Made by a program: the position numbers and the translations under genes. Positions 47,950 to 57,389 of a DNA stretch of 64,000 nt are shown here, in pieces. Where the stretch lies: the NCBI GenBank assembly GCA_028339155.1, contig JAOLBK010000001.1, positions 1 to 64,000 of the forward strand, read 5' to 3'. The stretch comes from Litorivicinus sp. Its GTDB lineage: Bacteria; Pseudomonadota; Gammaproteobacteria; Pseudomonadales; Litorivicinaceae. Below the pieces are notes generated by a model. The model was not told the origin of the DNA. It was given only the letters and a program-made list of their open reading frames with translations, and did no database searches. Position 1 is the first letter of the stretch. Each line of letters begins with the position of its first letter.

Positions 47950-49287
47950 GTGAGCCGACGGTATTTCGGTACGGATGGGATCCGTGGTCGTGTCGGAGAA
48001 GGTTGTATCACGGTTGAATTTATTTTGAAGCTTGGGTGGGCATTCGGGCAAACGTTGCGTTCTAAGTCGGCGAGTCGGCCATCAGTTTTGATTGGTAAAG
48101 ATACACGCCTATCAGGATACATGTTTGAGACAGCTCTTGAAGCTGGTTTGATAGCGGCTGGAGTGGACCCTGTTATGTTGGGACCGATGCCAACCCCGGG
48201 GGTCGCGTATCTGGCCCGCAAGGGTTCGGCAATGGGTGGTATTGTTATTAGTGCGAGTCATAATTCCTATGAAGATAACGGAATTAAATTTTTTGATGGG
48301 AATGGCGCGAAGCTAAATGATGATGTCGAAATCGAGATAGAGCGGTGGGTTGATGAGCCTCTAGTAACAGTCGATGGACCACTTCTTGGGCGCGCTTCAC
48401 GTGCTCATGATGCAGCCAATGATTACATCAAATTTTGCAAGCATACTGTGATTCAAGGCACTGAATTTTCTGAATTTAATATTGTTTTGGATTGCGCTAA
48501 CGGCGCAGCTTATCAGATTGCTCCAAACGTATTTCGTGGGCTCGGCGCTCGTGTTCAAACAATCGGGACGTCTCCAAACGGACTAAATATCAACAAAGAT
48601 GTTGGCTCTACGTCACCAGATGCTTTAGCGCGGGCAGTGATCTCTAGTGGAGCAGATTTAGGAATAGCGTTAGATGGAGATGCTGATCGGTTGGCATTAG
48701 TTGATCATACTGGAGCTTTGGTTGATGGTGACGAGATTTTGTATGTTATTGCGGCTTCCCGGCACCGCCTCGGCAGCATGGCCGGAGGAGTTGTCGGTAC
48801 GTTGATGACCAATCTTGGATTGGAAAAAGCGCTTGCGAAGATGGATATTCCACTCTTGCGAACAAACGTCGGTGATCGCTACGTAATTGAAGCAATGCGG
48901 AAGAGTAAATGGTTCCTTGGTGGCGAGACCTCGGGTCATGTTATATGTTCAGACCTGACGTCAACAGGTGACGGCATTGTAGCCGCGCTTCAGGTTCTTA
49001 GTGCTTTAAAAATGTCTGGTCAGTCTTTGCATGAAGCGGTTCATGGAATGAGTAAGTGCCCACAAGTCTTGATTAATGTCCCGTTAGATGCTCGAGCAAA
49101 CCTGAATCATTCCTCAGTGAAGGCGACGGTTAGGGCAGTAGAGTCGGAATTAGGTGAATATGGCCGGGTGGTTTTGAGGCCAAGTGGAACCGAGCCTTTC
49201 GTAAGGGTCATGGTTGAAGGCTATGATCAGGAATTAGTTATGGCTTGTGCCAAGCGAATTGCGGAGTCGGTGGAAAAGACTGCGTAA
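47950..49287 (+). CDS. glmM: Phosphoglucosamine mutase
   Basis: 445-residue enzyme converting glucosamine-6-P to glucosamine-1-P for cell-wall precursors. GTG start. YFGTDGIRG, active serine in VISASHNSYEDNGIKFF, metal loop LDGDADR, sugar loop GGETSGHV and phosphate site RPSGTEPFVRVM. RapZ in this window regulates the same pathway in E. coli. Confidence 0.98.
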   Translation: MSRRYFGTDGIRGRVGEGCITVEFILKLGWAFGQTLRSKSASRPSVLIGKDTRLSGYMFETALEAGLIAAGVDPVMLGPMPTPGVAYLARKGSAMGGIVISASHNSYEDNGIKFFDGNGAKLNDDVEIEIERWVDEPLVTVDGPLLGRASRAHDAANDYIKFCKHTVIQGTEFSEFNIVLDCANGAAYQIAPNVFRGLGARVQTIGTSPNGLNINKDVGSTSPDALARAVISSGADLGIALDGDADRLALVDHTGALVDGDEILYVIAASRHRLGSMAGGVVGTLMTNLGLEKALAKMDIPLLRTNVGDRYVIEAMRKSKWFLGGETSGHVICSDLTSTGDGIVAALQVLSALKMSGQSLHEAVHGMSKCPQVLINVPLDARANLNHSSVKATVRAVESELGEYGRVVLRPSGTEPFVRVMVEGYDQELVMACAKRIAESVEKTA

Positions 49288-49327
49288 ATCGCGTAACTTA
49301 CCGGTCCTTATGAGAAGGTCAGATTCA

Positions 49328-50047
49328 ATGATCATTGCTAATTGGAAGATGAATACCACTAGGAGCGAAGCCATCGCGCTTGCTCAAGATGTCAGGTCAA
49401 TTTCTTGTAGGCCCAGCACCAAGATAGGTATCTGTCCTCCTGCGATATGGATTGATGCAGTGTCTAACGTCCTCAAAGGTTCTCCCGTGCTTTTGGGGAT
49501 GCAAAATTGCATCGGTGATCCATTTGGCGCTCAGACCGGCTGCATTAATGCGGAGATGGCGAAAGGTGCTGGCTGCCAGTTAGTGATTTTAGGTCATTCG
49601 GAGCGCAGAGCACGATTTAGTGAGACCACTGAGATGTTAGTCCCAGCGGTGGCATCGGTCCTTGAGACTGGAAATATTCCAGTATTTTGTATCGGCGAGA
49701 CATTGGCTGAGCGTGATTCTGGTCGGGCCATAGAGGCAGTGGTTGGCCAATTGAAGCCATTGTTGAATGCGGGTCTTGATTTGGATGGCTTGATCATTGC
49801 TTATGAACCAGTTTGGGCGATTGGTACGGGGCATTCGGCCACTGTTGATGATATTTGCATCATGCATCGGACGATTCGGGCAATTGTGGACAGACCGGAT
49901 GCATTGGTCCTATACGGTGGCAGTGTGTCACCAGAGTCGGCTGGCACGGTGTTTAGCTCGACGGAAGTATCGGGTGCTCTTGTTGGGGGCGCCTCTTTAA
50001 ATGCGGAAAAATTTGCGGCTATAGTAGCTGCTTGGGAACAAAACTAA
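49328..50047 (+). CDS. tpiA: Triosephosphate isomerase
   Basis: 239-residue glycolytic isomerase. MIIANWKMN carries the catalytic lysine; LGHSERR gives the histidine, AYEPVWAIGTG the glutamate, and YGGSVSPES the phosphate loop. ATG 49328 chosen (AGAAGG upstream); ATG 49310 would add six residues. TAATG overlap with secG. Confidence 0.96.
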   Translation: MIIANWKMNTTRSEAIALAQDVRSISCRPSTKIGICPPAIWIDAVSNVLKGSPVLLGMQNCIGDPFGAQTGCINAEMAKGAGCQLVILGHSERRARFSETTEMLVPAVASVLETGNIPVFCIGETLAERDSGRAIEAVVGQLKPLLNAGLDLDGLIIAYEPVWAIGTGHSATVDDICIMHRTIRAIVDRPDALVLYGGSVSPESAGTVFSSTEVSGALVGGASLNAEKFAAIVAAWEQN

Positions 50048-50370
50048 TGGAATCAGTTCTTTTAATCGTGCATGTGGTGATTGGTGCGTCAGTTATTGGT
50101 TTGGTGCTGTTGCAGCAAGGCAAGGGTGCTGATGCGGGGGCATCTTTTGGCGGCGGGGCATCTCAGACGGTATTTGGATCAGCTGGAGCGGGAAGCTTTT
50201 TGGTTAAGTTGACTGCTGGCCTTGCGGCCTTATTTTTTATAACAAGTCTGTTGCTGGCTGTATTTGCAAAACAAAAAGCTGTCTCAGATGGAACCGCTGG
50301 ATTGCCTGACGTTCAAGTCATGATGGGTGAGCAGCCGGCGAGTACTGAACTTCCTAAAACGGTTGACTGA
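50047..50370 (+). CDS. secG: Preprotein translocase subunit SecG
   Basis: 107-residue Sec translocon subunit with two membrane helices (~1-22 and ~50-75) flanking the conserved QQGKGADAGASFGGGASQTVFGSAG loop, which I quote only by its ends QQGKGAD and FGSAG. ATG overlaps the tpiA stop. Followed by tRNA-Leu, as in E. coli. Confidence 0.96.
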   Translation: MESVLLIVHVVIGASVIGLVLLQQGKGADAGASFGGGASQTVFGSAGAGSFLVKLTAGLAALFFITSLLLAVFAKQKAVSDGTAGLPDVQVMMGEQPASTELPKTVD

Positions 50371-50414
50371 TCTATTGATTTTTTCCGTGTGGGACTTTAA
50401 CCTTCGCATCCCTT

Positions 50415-50500
50415 GCCGAAGTGGTGGAATTGGTAGACACGCTATCTTGAGGGGGTAGTGAGCGTAGCTCGTGCCGGTTCAAGTCCGGCCTTCGGCACCA
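50415..50500 (+). tRNA. leuU: tRNA-Leu(GAG)
   Basis: 86-nt class II tRNA with long variable arm. Acceptor GCCGAAG pairs with CTTCGGC; D-arm TGGTGGAATTGGTAGACA; anticodon stem CTATC/GGTAG with loop TTGAGGG reads GAG; T-loop GGTTCAAGTCC; encoded discriminator A and CCA. Confidence 0.97.
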
Positions 50501-50575
50501 TTCTTTAATTACCGTTACATTTATTACGCCTAAATTTGAGATCGAGACACTATTTTTAGTAAGGCAAACATTTCC

Positions 50576-50594
50576 GCTAGCAGGCAATGCTAGC
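50576..50594 (+). repeat. GCTAGC hairpin downstream of tRNA-Leu
   Basis: GCTAGC-AGGCAAT-GCTAGC, followed 10 nt later by TATTTTTATTT. A weak terminator of the tRNA transcript is possible. Confidence 0.35.
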
Positions 50595-50788
50595 TAAAAC
50601 TCGTATTTTTATTTGTGATGTTTTGGAGCGATATCCGGGGCAATATTGTTTGATGGATATAACTCCCTTCTTTCCCGCGGTCGTGAACTTCTCTACGACC
50701 TTTGAATTTTGAAAAATGGCGAATAGCCGGCTAAATTGAATGATTTATCTAGGTTGTTGAGCGCTAAATAGTAAAGGGAGCTGAGAAA

Positions 50789-51013
50789 ATGTTGAAAATA
50801 AAACGGCTTGGCCGGAGAAGTTTTGAGGTTTACCGTGACGAAATTCCAATCGGTATTGTGCGCTTTTTGCGTGAATTGCAGCAGTGGAGTTACAGAGTAT
50901 ATCCATCGCCAGATCTGTCGGTCTTAATAACTGAAAGGCGTGGCAGTGTTTTGCGAGATTTGTTGTGCGTGGAAGGAGAGTATTGCTCAGTTGAGAGGGA
51001 TGTTAGCGCTTAG
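50789..51013 (+). CDS. Hypothetical 74-residue protein between tRNA-Leu and rimP
   Basis: Basic small protein with AAGGGAG upstream of the ATG. The text FEVYRDEIPIGIVRFLRELQQWSYRVYP and LLCVEGEYCSVE reads as a small beta-rich domain. I do not recognise the family. It sits where E. coli has argG-metY. Own promoter likely; its stop precedes the rimP promoter. Confidence 0.5.
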   Translation: MLKIKRLGRRSFEVYRDEIPIGIVRFLRELQQWSYRVYPSPDLSVLITERRGSVLRDLLCVEGEYCSVERDVSA

Positions 51014-51016
51014 ATA

Positions 51017-51045
51017 TTGATTTCGGACGACCCTTCGGGCACAAT
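51017..51045 (+). promoter_or_regulatory. Sigma-70-type promoter of the rimP-nusA-infB operon
   Basis: TTGATT, 17 nt, CACAAT; transcription would begin near 51052, about 108 nt before rimP. Confidence 0.55.
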
Positions 51046-51060
51046 GCGGCCACTTTTGAC

Positions 51061-51143
51061 AAGGGGTCCTGATGAAGCTGCGTTTCATTAGTGTCAGTGA
51101 GAAGTGAATACGCAGACTGTTGACCCCTTATGGGGTTTTTTCA
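51061..51143 (+). promoter_or_regulatory. rimP leader: mutually exclusive antiterminator and terminator hairpins
   Basis: AAGGGGTC (51061-51068) is fully complementary to GACCCCTT (51122-51129). The same ACCCC also pairs with GGGGT to form ACCCC-TTAT-GGGGT followed by six T, an intrinsic terminator. CTGCGT/ACGCAG nests inside the longer stem. This agrees with the rimP-leader class of attenuators reported by comparative genomics in proteobacteria. Located 16 nt ahead of rimP. Confidence 0.75.
51072..51107 (+). CDS. 11-residue leader peptide ORF in the rimP leader
   Basis: ATG with AAGGGG 5-6 nt upstream; product MKLRFISVSEK. The Shine-Dalgarno is the same AAGGGG used by the antiterminator stem, so ribosome binding would favour the terminator form. 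No run of regulatory codons. Could be a chance ORF. Confidence 0.35.
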   Translation: MKLRFISVSEK

Positions 51144-51159
51144 TTTTGGGCAGGCGTAA

Positions 51160-51654
51160 ATGACACCAAAGCAAAAGCAGCTAATTGATTTGCTGGGACC
51201 AACGGTTCAGGCGCTAGATCTTAATCTGTGGGCTGTGGAAATTATTGGTCGAGCAAATCGGTCTACATTGCGTTTAATAATTGACCATTTTGAGCGGCCA
51301 GTGACTGTTCAAGATTGCGAGCAAGTTAGTCGACAGGTGTCGAGGATCCTTGATGTTGAAGACCCTTTACCTGCAGAGCGCTATACTCTTGAGGTGTCGT
51401 CGCCTGGTATTGAGCGATCACTGTATTCACTCGACCATTTTGAGCGATTTGTGGGTTATCAGGTCAAAGTCAAATTGAAAGTCCCTTTCGAGAGACGTAA
51501 AAATTTTACTGGTCTGATTTCCGGTGTTGAGAACCAATCGCTGCTCTTGCAAGAGGAAGGCGTAGAATATGAGTTTCCAGCAGAGCATATTGAACGTGGA
51601 CAATTGATGGTGACGGATGTCACAAAAGTAGGCGAAATAAAGCATGGACGGTAA
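51160..51654 (+). CDS. rimP: Ribosome maturation factor RimP
   Basis: 164-residue 30S assembly factor. LWAVEIIGRANRSTLRLIIDH, CEQVSRQVSRILDVEDPLPAERYTLEVSSPGIERSL are family-defining (residues ~20-90). SD GGG-type before ATG is weak (GGGCAGGCGTAA). Overlaps nusA by 11 bp. Confidence 0.96.
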   Translation: MTPKQKQLIDLLGPTVQALDLNLWAVEIIGRANRSTLRLIIDHFERPVTVQDCEQVSRQVSRILDVEDPLPAERYTLEVSSPGIERSLYSLDHFERFVGYQVKVKLKVPFERRKNFTGLISGVENQSLLLQEEGVEYEFPAEHIERGQLMVTDVTKVGEIKHGR

Positions 51655-53164
51655 GGAAATACTTCAAGTTGTTGAACTTTTTTCAAATGAAAAAGGAATC
51701 CCGAAGGCGATAGTTTTTGATGCAATTGAACATGCACTTGCGTCAGCCACTAGTAGACGTTTTGAAGACGAAGAAGCGGATATCCGGGTGGTCGTCGATC
51801 GTGCAACCGGCGAATATCAGACATTTCGGAATTGGTTGGTAGTGTCCGACGATCATCTGGCAATTTTAGGTTCAGAGTTGACTACCGAAGAAGCCTTCGA
51901 TATCGATCCCAATCTTAAGATTGGTGATGAGCACCGGATTGAGATCGATTCGGAAGAGTTCGGTCGTATTGAGGCGCAAACAGCTAAACAAGTAATTATT
52001 CAAAAAGTGCGTGAAGCGGAGCGTGAAAAGGTTGTTGCTGACTACGAGAACCGTCTGCTAACACTGGTTAATGGTTCAGTTAAAAAAGTTACTCGAGATG
52101 CTGTAATTGTCGATCTTGGTGGGGTTGCTGAGGCCTTACTGCCCAGGGAACATTTGATCGGACGAGAAATTTTTCGCGTGAATGACAGGTTACGAGCAGT
52201 TTTGTACGAGGTCCGAACGGAAGGTAGGGGGCCGCAGTTAATATTGTCTCGTACGGCAAAAGAGTTTTTGATTGAGCTATTTAAAATAGAGGTGCCTGAG
52301 ATCTCTGAAGAAACTATTGAGATTCGCGGTGCAGCGCGTGATCCAGGGGTGCGCGCTAAAATTGCAGTAAAGACAAATGATGGGCGGATCGATCCGGTCG
52401 GAGCTTGCGTTGGGATGCGTGGATCTCGGGTTCAAGCAGTTTCAAATGAACTTAATGGTGAGCGTGTTGATATTGTATTGTGGGACGATAATCCCCCTCA
52501 GCTTGTAATTAATGCCATGTCACCCGCAGAGGTTTCATCCATAGTGATGGATGAAGATAGTCAGTCAATGGATATTGCGGTAACAGCAGATAATTTGGCG
52601 CAGGCGATCGGTCGTGGTGGGCAAAATGTGCGCCTTGCCTCTGAATTGACCGGATGGAAGCTTAATGTGATGAGCGAAGAGCAGGCAGAGGAACGTCAAG
52701 AGGCAGAATCAGAAAAGTTAGTGAATATGTTCATGGCTCGTTTAGACGCAGACGAGGAGTTGGCTCGAATTCTTGTTGAGGAAGGTTTTACGTCGATTGA
52801 TGAGGTAGCCTATGTACCCATCGAGGAGATGATAGCAGTCGAAGGGTTCGATGAGAGTCTTGTTGATACATTACGTACACGTGCACGCAATGTCCTACTG
52901 ACGGCCGCATTGACTGGTGATGAAACTCGCGAGCCCCATGATGATTTATTGACGATGGAGGGTATGACCCCAGGCTTGGCTTATCAACTAACTGACCGCG
53001 GTATTTGCACCATGGAAGAGTTAGCCGAATTGTCGGTTGATGAACTGACTGAAATTGATGGCGTTGATGAAGAATCCGCTGCAGCGCTTATCATGACAGC
53101 TCGTGAACCTTGGTTCGCAGATGAATTAGATGAAAGCGCTGAAGAACATAGCGAACAGGAGTAG
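51644..53164 (+). CDS. nusA: Transcription termination/antitermination factor NusA
   Basis: 506-residue RNA-polymerase factor. N-terminal domain (~1-125), S1 domain (~130-200, GSVKKVTRDAVIVDLGG), KH domains (~205-345, GACVGMRG and AIGRGGQNVRLAS) and two acidic AR repeats (~365-425 and ~440-490) as in E. coli. Autoregulation through the rimP leader is plausible. Confidence 0.98.
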   Translation: MDGKEILQVVELFSNEKGIPKAIVFDAIEHALASATSRRFEDEEADIRVVVDRATGEYQTFRNWLVVSDDHLAILGSELTTEEAFDIDPNLKIGDEHRIEIDSEEFGRIEAQTAKQVIIQKVREAEREKVVADYENRLLTLVNGSVKKVTRDAVIVDLGGVAEALLPREHLIGREIFRVNDRLRAVLYEVRTEGRGPQLILSRTAKEFLIELFKIEVPEISEETIEIRGAARDPGVRAKIAVKTNDGRIDPVGACVGMRGSRVQAVSNELNGERVDIVLWDDNPPQLVINAMSPAEVSSIVMDEDSQSMDIAVTADNLAQAIGRGGQNVRLASELTGWKLNVMSEEQAEERQEAESEKLVNMFMARLDADEELARILVEEGFTSIDEVAYVPIEEMIAVEGFDESLVDTLRTRARNVLLTAALTGDETREPHDDLLTMEGMTPGLAYQLTDRGICTMEELAELSVDELTEIDGVDEESAAALIMTAREPWFADELDESAEEHSEQE

Positions 53165-53167
53165 ATT

Positions 53168-55678
53168 TTGTCGCAAACAACAGTTAAGCAGTTGGCCTCT
53201 CTCGTAGGGATTGTCGCTGAAAAACTTCTCGCTCAAATGTCAGAGGCTGGAATCGTCAAAACTTCTGCTGAAGATGTGGTTACTGATGACGAGAAACAAA
53301 CATTTCTGGCTTATATTCGTTCCGGCCAAGCGAAGGTTTCGGCTGAACCGGCTAAGGTCACGCTCAGACGAAAATCCACATCTACAATTAAGGGTGGGGC
53401 GGGTGCCGTAAATGTAGAGGTTCGTAAAAAACGGACATATATTCATCGGGATCTTACTGTTGAGGCCGAAAAACAAAAGGCTGTCGAAGAGGCTAATGTG
53501 CGTGAGGCTGAAGAGCGGGCCCGTTTAGTGGCTGAGGCAGAGGCAAATCAGGCCAAAGTGGTTGAAGAAAGTGGTGCTGATGCTGACGCCAATCGCCAAT
53601 TAGATGCTGCGAATATCGAGGCTGTTTCCGAATCTGCGGCAGTACTGCCGGAATCGCCGGTAGTCTTACCAGAAACTTTGATAGAGCCTCCTCCTGCACA
53701 AGATGGTGAGGTCAAGCGTCAAAAGAAAGAACCTCACGTGCGCCGGGAACGTGAAGCTGCTGCCCCTCGTAGGGCAGGAAAACAGGGCCCTAAGAGAGAC
53801 GAGAAACGAGGCTTAGGAATTTCTGGAGACGGTCGCGCCCCCAAAATGCGTGGTAAGCGCAAGGGAGGTAAGGCTGCCGAGGAATTGTCTTCGCACAAAT
53901 TCGAAAAACCGGCAGCTCCAGTGATTCGTGAGGTTGTTATTTCGGGCCCAGTAACGGTTTCTGAATTGGCCAGCCAAATGGCAGTTAAGTCTGGTGAAGT
54001 CATCAAAGTCTTGATGAAGATGGGTGTTATGGCCACCATCAACCAAGTTCTCGATGAGGATACGGCGACTCTCATCGTCGAAGAGATGGGTCATAAGATC
54101 GAAATAGTTGCAGAAGATGCTTTAGAGCAATCGGTGATTGATGATTACCACGAGGTTAAAGGAGATCAAACTTCTAGAGCACCGGTGGTGACCGTCATGG
54201 GTCATGTTGATCACGGTAAGACTTCTCTACTTGATCGCATCCGAAAAGCCCGTGTTGCGGCTGGTGAGGCCGGTGGGATTACGCAGCATATTGGCGCATA
54301 CCATGTGACTACAGATAGCGGCATGATTACCTTCATTGATACACCCGGACACGCAGCGTTCACAAATATGCGTGCGCGTGGCGCTCAAGTTACGGACGTT
54401 GTGATTTTGGTTGTTGCAGCGGATGATGGCGTGATGCCGCAGACAGAAGAAGCAGTGCAGCACGCTAAGGCTGCTGGTGTTCCAATAGTGGTTGCAGTCA
54501 ATAAAATTGATAAAGAAGAAGCTGACCTGGATCGTGTCAAAAGTGAATTGGCGAGCCGTGAGGTTATTCCTGAAGAGTGGGGTGGTGATGTGCAGTTTAT
54601 GCCTGTCAGTGCGCACACCGGTGATGGTGTTGAGGCGTTACTGAGTGCTGTTTTGTTACAAGCAGAGTTACTGGAGTTAACTGCCGTGCATGATGGACCT
54701 GCTCGAGGTACGGTGATTGAGTCACGGCTAGATAGGGGACGTGGCCCGGTTGCTACAGTGCTAGTGCAAAATGGCCTTCTAAAGGTTGGTGATTCCATAT
54801 TAGTTGGTGAGCAAGTCGGAAAGGTGCGTGCACTTATTGACGAAAATGGAGTTCAGGCTAAATTTGCCGGACCTTCAATCCCTGTTGAGATTTTGGGCCT
54901 ATCTGGTACGCCAGAGGCTGGTGATGAGCTGATCGTTTTAGAGAGTGAGCGCAAGGCTCGTGAAGTTGCGCAATTCCGCTCGCAGCGTTCCCGTGATACG
55001 GAGCACAAGCGCCAACAGGCAACCAAACTTGATCAAATGTTTGCTAATATGGAAGCGGGTCAGGTTTCGAATCTGAACATTGTTTTGAAAACCGATGTTC
55101 GTGGAACCCTTGAGGCTTTGTCGGCGGCCCTTTTGAAGCTGGGGACTGAAGAGGTTCGTGTTAATTTAATCACTTCTGGCGTCGGAGGAATTACTGAGTC
55201 CGATGCAACACTTGCATCCTCAGCGAGTGCAATTATTTTAGGATTTAATGTTCGTGCCGACGCAGGTGCTAGACAGGTTGTTGAACGCGATGGCGTAGAA
55301 CTTCGCTACTACAGCGTCATTTACAACATTGTTGATGACGTTAAAGCTGCAATGTCTGGGCTACTTGCTCCTGAATTACGTGAAGAAATCGTTGGTACGG
55401 CAGAGGTACGTGATGTGTTTAATTCGCCTAAATTTGGCCAAATTGCCGGATGCATGGTGGTCGAGGGTATCATTTATCGAAATAAGAAGATAAGAGTGCT
55501 TCGCGATAATGTTGTGGTTTATGAAGGTGAACTAGAATCGTTACGTCGTTTTAAAGATGACGTAAATGATGTGCGAAATGGTACAGAATGTGGAATCGGT
55601 GTTAAAAATTACACGGATGTCAAAGCTGGCGATAAGATCGAAGTTTTTGATGTGCGTGAGTTCGCTAGGGAGCTGTAA
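53168..55678 (+). CDS. infB: Translation initiation factor IF-2
   Basis: 836-residue GTPase placing initiator tRNA. TTG start at 53168 with AGGAG 7 nt upstream, 3 nt after the nusA stop. IF2_N domain (~1-50), long charged linker (~55-260, Ala/Glu/Lys-rich), GTPase with GHVDHGKT (~344-351), DTPGHAAF and NKIDK, then domains II-IV ([22 protein letters not shown]). Stop shares A with the rbfA ATG. Confidence 0.98.
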   Translation: MSQTTVKQLASLVGIVAEKLLAQMSEAGIVKTSAEDVVTDDEKQTFLAYIRSGQAKVSAEPAKVTLRRKSTSTIKGGAGAVNVEVRKKRTYIHRDLTVEAEKQKAVEEANVREAEERARLVAEAEANQAKVVEESGADADANRQLDAANIEAVSESAAVLPESPVVLPETLIEPPPAQDGEVKRQKKEPHVRREREAAAPRRAGKQGPKRDEKRGLGISGDGRAPKMRGKRKGGKAAEELSSHKFEKPAAPVIREVVISGPVTVSELASQMAVKSGEVIKVLMKMGVMATINQVLDEDTATLIVEEMGHKIEIVAEDALEQSVIDDYHEVKGDQTSRAPVVTVMGHVDHGKTSLLDRIRKARVAAGEAGGITQHIGAYHVTTDSGMITFIDTPGHAAFTNMRARGAQVTDVVILVVAADDGVMPQTEEAVQHAKAAGVPIVVAVNKIDKEEADLDRVKSELASREVIPEEWGGDVQFMPVSAHTGDGVEALLSAVLLQAELLELTAVHDGPARGTVIESRLDRGRGPVATVLVQNGLLKVGDSILVGEQVGKVRALIDENGVQAKFAGPSIPVEILGLSGTPEAGDELIVLESERKAREVAQFRSQRSRDTEHKRQQATKLDQMFANMEAGQVSNLNIVLKTDVRGTLEALSAALLKLGTEEVRVNLITSGVGGITESDATLASSASAIILGFNVRADAGARQVVERDGVELRYYSVIYNIVDDVKAAMSGLLAPELREEIVGTAEVRDVFNSPKFGQIAGCMVVEGIIYRNKKIRVLRDNVVVYEGELESLRRFKDDVNDVRNGTECGIGVKNYTDVKAGDKIEVFDVREFAREL

Positions 55679-56049
55679 TGCCGGCTGAATTTAGCCGTGC
55701 TCAGCGTCTGGGAGAGCAAATTCAGAGAGACTTGGCGCTGCTAATTCAGCGAGAGCTGAAGGATCCTCGAGTTGGCATGATCACTGTGAACTTTGTTGAG
55801 TTGTCGAAAGATCTCTCTTATGCAGACGTGAACGTGACTGTTTTAGTTCCGGATGATGCCGAAGAGAAAATTGTGGAGAGTATGGCTATACTGAATCAGG
55901 CGTCATCATTTTTGCGCGCCGAATTAGGCCGTGGTCTTAAAGTCCGAAAAGTACCGCTTTTGCGTTTTCATTATGATGACTCATTAAAAAGAGGGTCGCA
56001 TATCAATTCGCTTATTTATCAAGCTCTAAAAAACGATCAGCACAATTAA
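55678..56049 (+). CDS. rbfA: Ribosome-binding factor A
   Basis: 123-residue 30S maturation protein with KH fold. RAQRLGEQIQRDLALLIQRELKDPRVGMITV and YADVNVTVL are diagnostic. Coupled by TAATG overlaps to infB and truB. Confidence 0.97.
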   Translation: MPAEFSRAQRLGEQIQRDLALLIQRELKDPRVGMITVNFVELSKDLSYADVNVTVLVPDDAEEKIVESMAILNQASSFLRAELGRGLKVRKVPLLRFHYDDSLKRGSHINSLIYQALKNDQHN

Positions 56050-57026
56050 TGGTGCGGCGCAAAAAAGGGCGCCTAATCCATGGCATTCTAATTATTGATA
56101 AACCTTCTGGTATGACATCTAGTCGGGTTGTGCAGAGACTAAAGCACCTGACGAAAGCGCAAAAAGTAGGTCATACAGGGGCCTTAGATCCTATGGCTAC
56201 AGGGGTTTTGCCGGTCGTTTTTGGCGAAGCCACTAAATTCAGTCAGTACGGGTTGGGTGCAGATAAAACCTACGTGGCCAGAGTCCAACTTGGTATTGCG
56301 ACTACGACTCTCGATGCCGATGGGGAGGTGACTGAAAAAAAGTCTGTTCCTTGCTTGACCGAGTCCTTAGTTCTCAGTGCTTTGTTCAGTTTAACCGGAG
56401 TTATTGAGCAACTTCCCCCATTAATTTCCGCTCTAAAGCAAAACGGTCAGCCTTGGTATAAGCTCGCTCGTCAAGGCGTGGAGGTCGAAAGACGCTCACG
56501 TCAAGTAACGATTCACCGAAACCATCTGATTGGATTTGATACAGAATCTGGTTGGATTGATATCGAAGTTCACTGTTCCAAAGGAACCTATATACGCAGC
56601 ATCGCAGAATCATTGGCCGACCTTCTAGGTACCTGCGGCCATCTAACTGCCTTGACGCGTATTTGCTCGGGTGAGTTGACCCTTGACTCAGCCCATTCGC
56701 TTTTGGAGCTGGAATCGCGGTTAGCTGAGTCTGAAGAATCGTGTGACGATCTTTTTCTACCCGTAGATACTCTTTTGTTAAATTTACCACGCATCAACTG
56801 TACTGAAAGTGAGTGCAGGGCCTTGATTTCGGGGCAAAAAGTACGCAGTAAATCAGAAGTTTTATGTGGTACTCTACGCGCATATTTTGATGAGACACGG
56901 TTCTTTGGGTTGGTCAGTTCTGAGTCAAATGGTGTGATATCAGCAAAAAGAATGTTGTCTCCGGCTGCTGCTGGCATACGTGGCAGTTCGGTTTTCGGGC
57001 CCTTGGGGTCGGGTATGCCAGATTAG
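56049..57026 (+). CDS. truB: tRNA pseudouridine(55) synthase TruB
   Basis: 325-residue enzyme modifying U55 of tRNA. HGILIIDKPSGMTSSRVVQRLK, catalytic aspartate in VGHTGALDPMATGVLP and CSKGTYIRSIAESLADLLG. C-terminal PUA-like end. 11 bp before rpsO. Confidence 0.97.
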   Translation: MVRRKKGRLIHGILIIDKPSGMTSSRVVQRLKHLTKAQKVGHTGALDPMATGVLPVVFGEATKFSQYGLGADKTYVARVQLGIATTTLDADGEVTEKKSVPCLTESLVLSALFSLTGVIEQLPPLISALKQNGQPWYKLARQGVEVERRSRQVTIHRNHLIGFDTESGWIDIEVHCSKGTYIRSIAESLADLLGTCGHLTALTRICSGELTLDSAHSLLELESRLAESEESCDDLFLPVDTLLLNLPRINCTESECRALISGQKVRSKSEVLCGTLRAYFDETRFFGLVSSESNGVISAKRMLSPAAAGIRGSSVFGPLGSGMPD

Positions 57027-57037
57027 GAGTATAATTA

Positions 57038-57307
57038 ATGGCTTTAACAGTAGAGAAAAAAGCAGAGCTTGTTAAAAAATTTGGTCGTGGTGAAAATGAT
57101 ACTGGTTCATCTGAAGTGCAGGTAGCACTTTTGACTGCGAACATTGAAGCCCTTCAAGGTCATTTCAAGAAAAATATTCACGATCACCATAGTCGTCGCG
57201 GCTTAATTCGTATGGTGAATGAGCGACGTAAATTACTGGATTATCTTAAGTCGAAGGACGTGAGTCGATACGCCGCTTTGATCAAAGAACTTGGTCTACG
57301 ACGCTAG
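57038..57307 (+). CDS. rpsO: 30S ribosomal protein S15
   Basis: 89 residues, full length. Helical S15 fold with [28 protein letters not shown] and [14 protein letters not shown] before the ATG. Followed by a stem-loop and pnp. Confidence 0.99.
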   Translation: MALTVEKKAELVKKFGRGENDTGSSEVQVALLTANIEALQGHFKKNIHDHHSRRGLIRMVNERRKLLDYLKSKDVSRYAALIKELGLRR

Positions 57308-57317
57308 TCAAAAAAAA

Positions 57318-57345
57318 CGAGAATGATCCGTGGGGGCCATTCTCG
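57318..57345 (+). promoter_or_regulatory. Stem-loop between rpsO and pnp
   Basis: CGAGAATG-12 nt-CATTCTCG, perfect 8-bp stem, followed by CGTTT. In E. coli the corresponding rpsO-pnp hairpin is cleaved by RNase III and lets PNPase autoregulate; same position here. Confidence 0.65.
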
Positions 57346-57389
57346 CGTTTCAACCGGAAGAAATCCGGAATATCGGAAGTAGGAAATCA

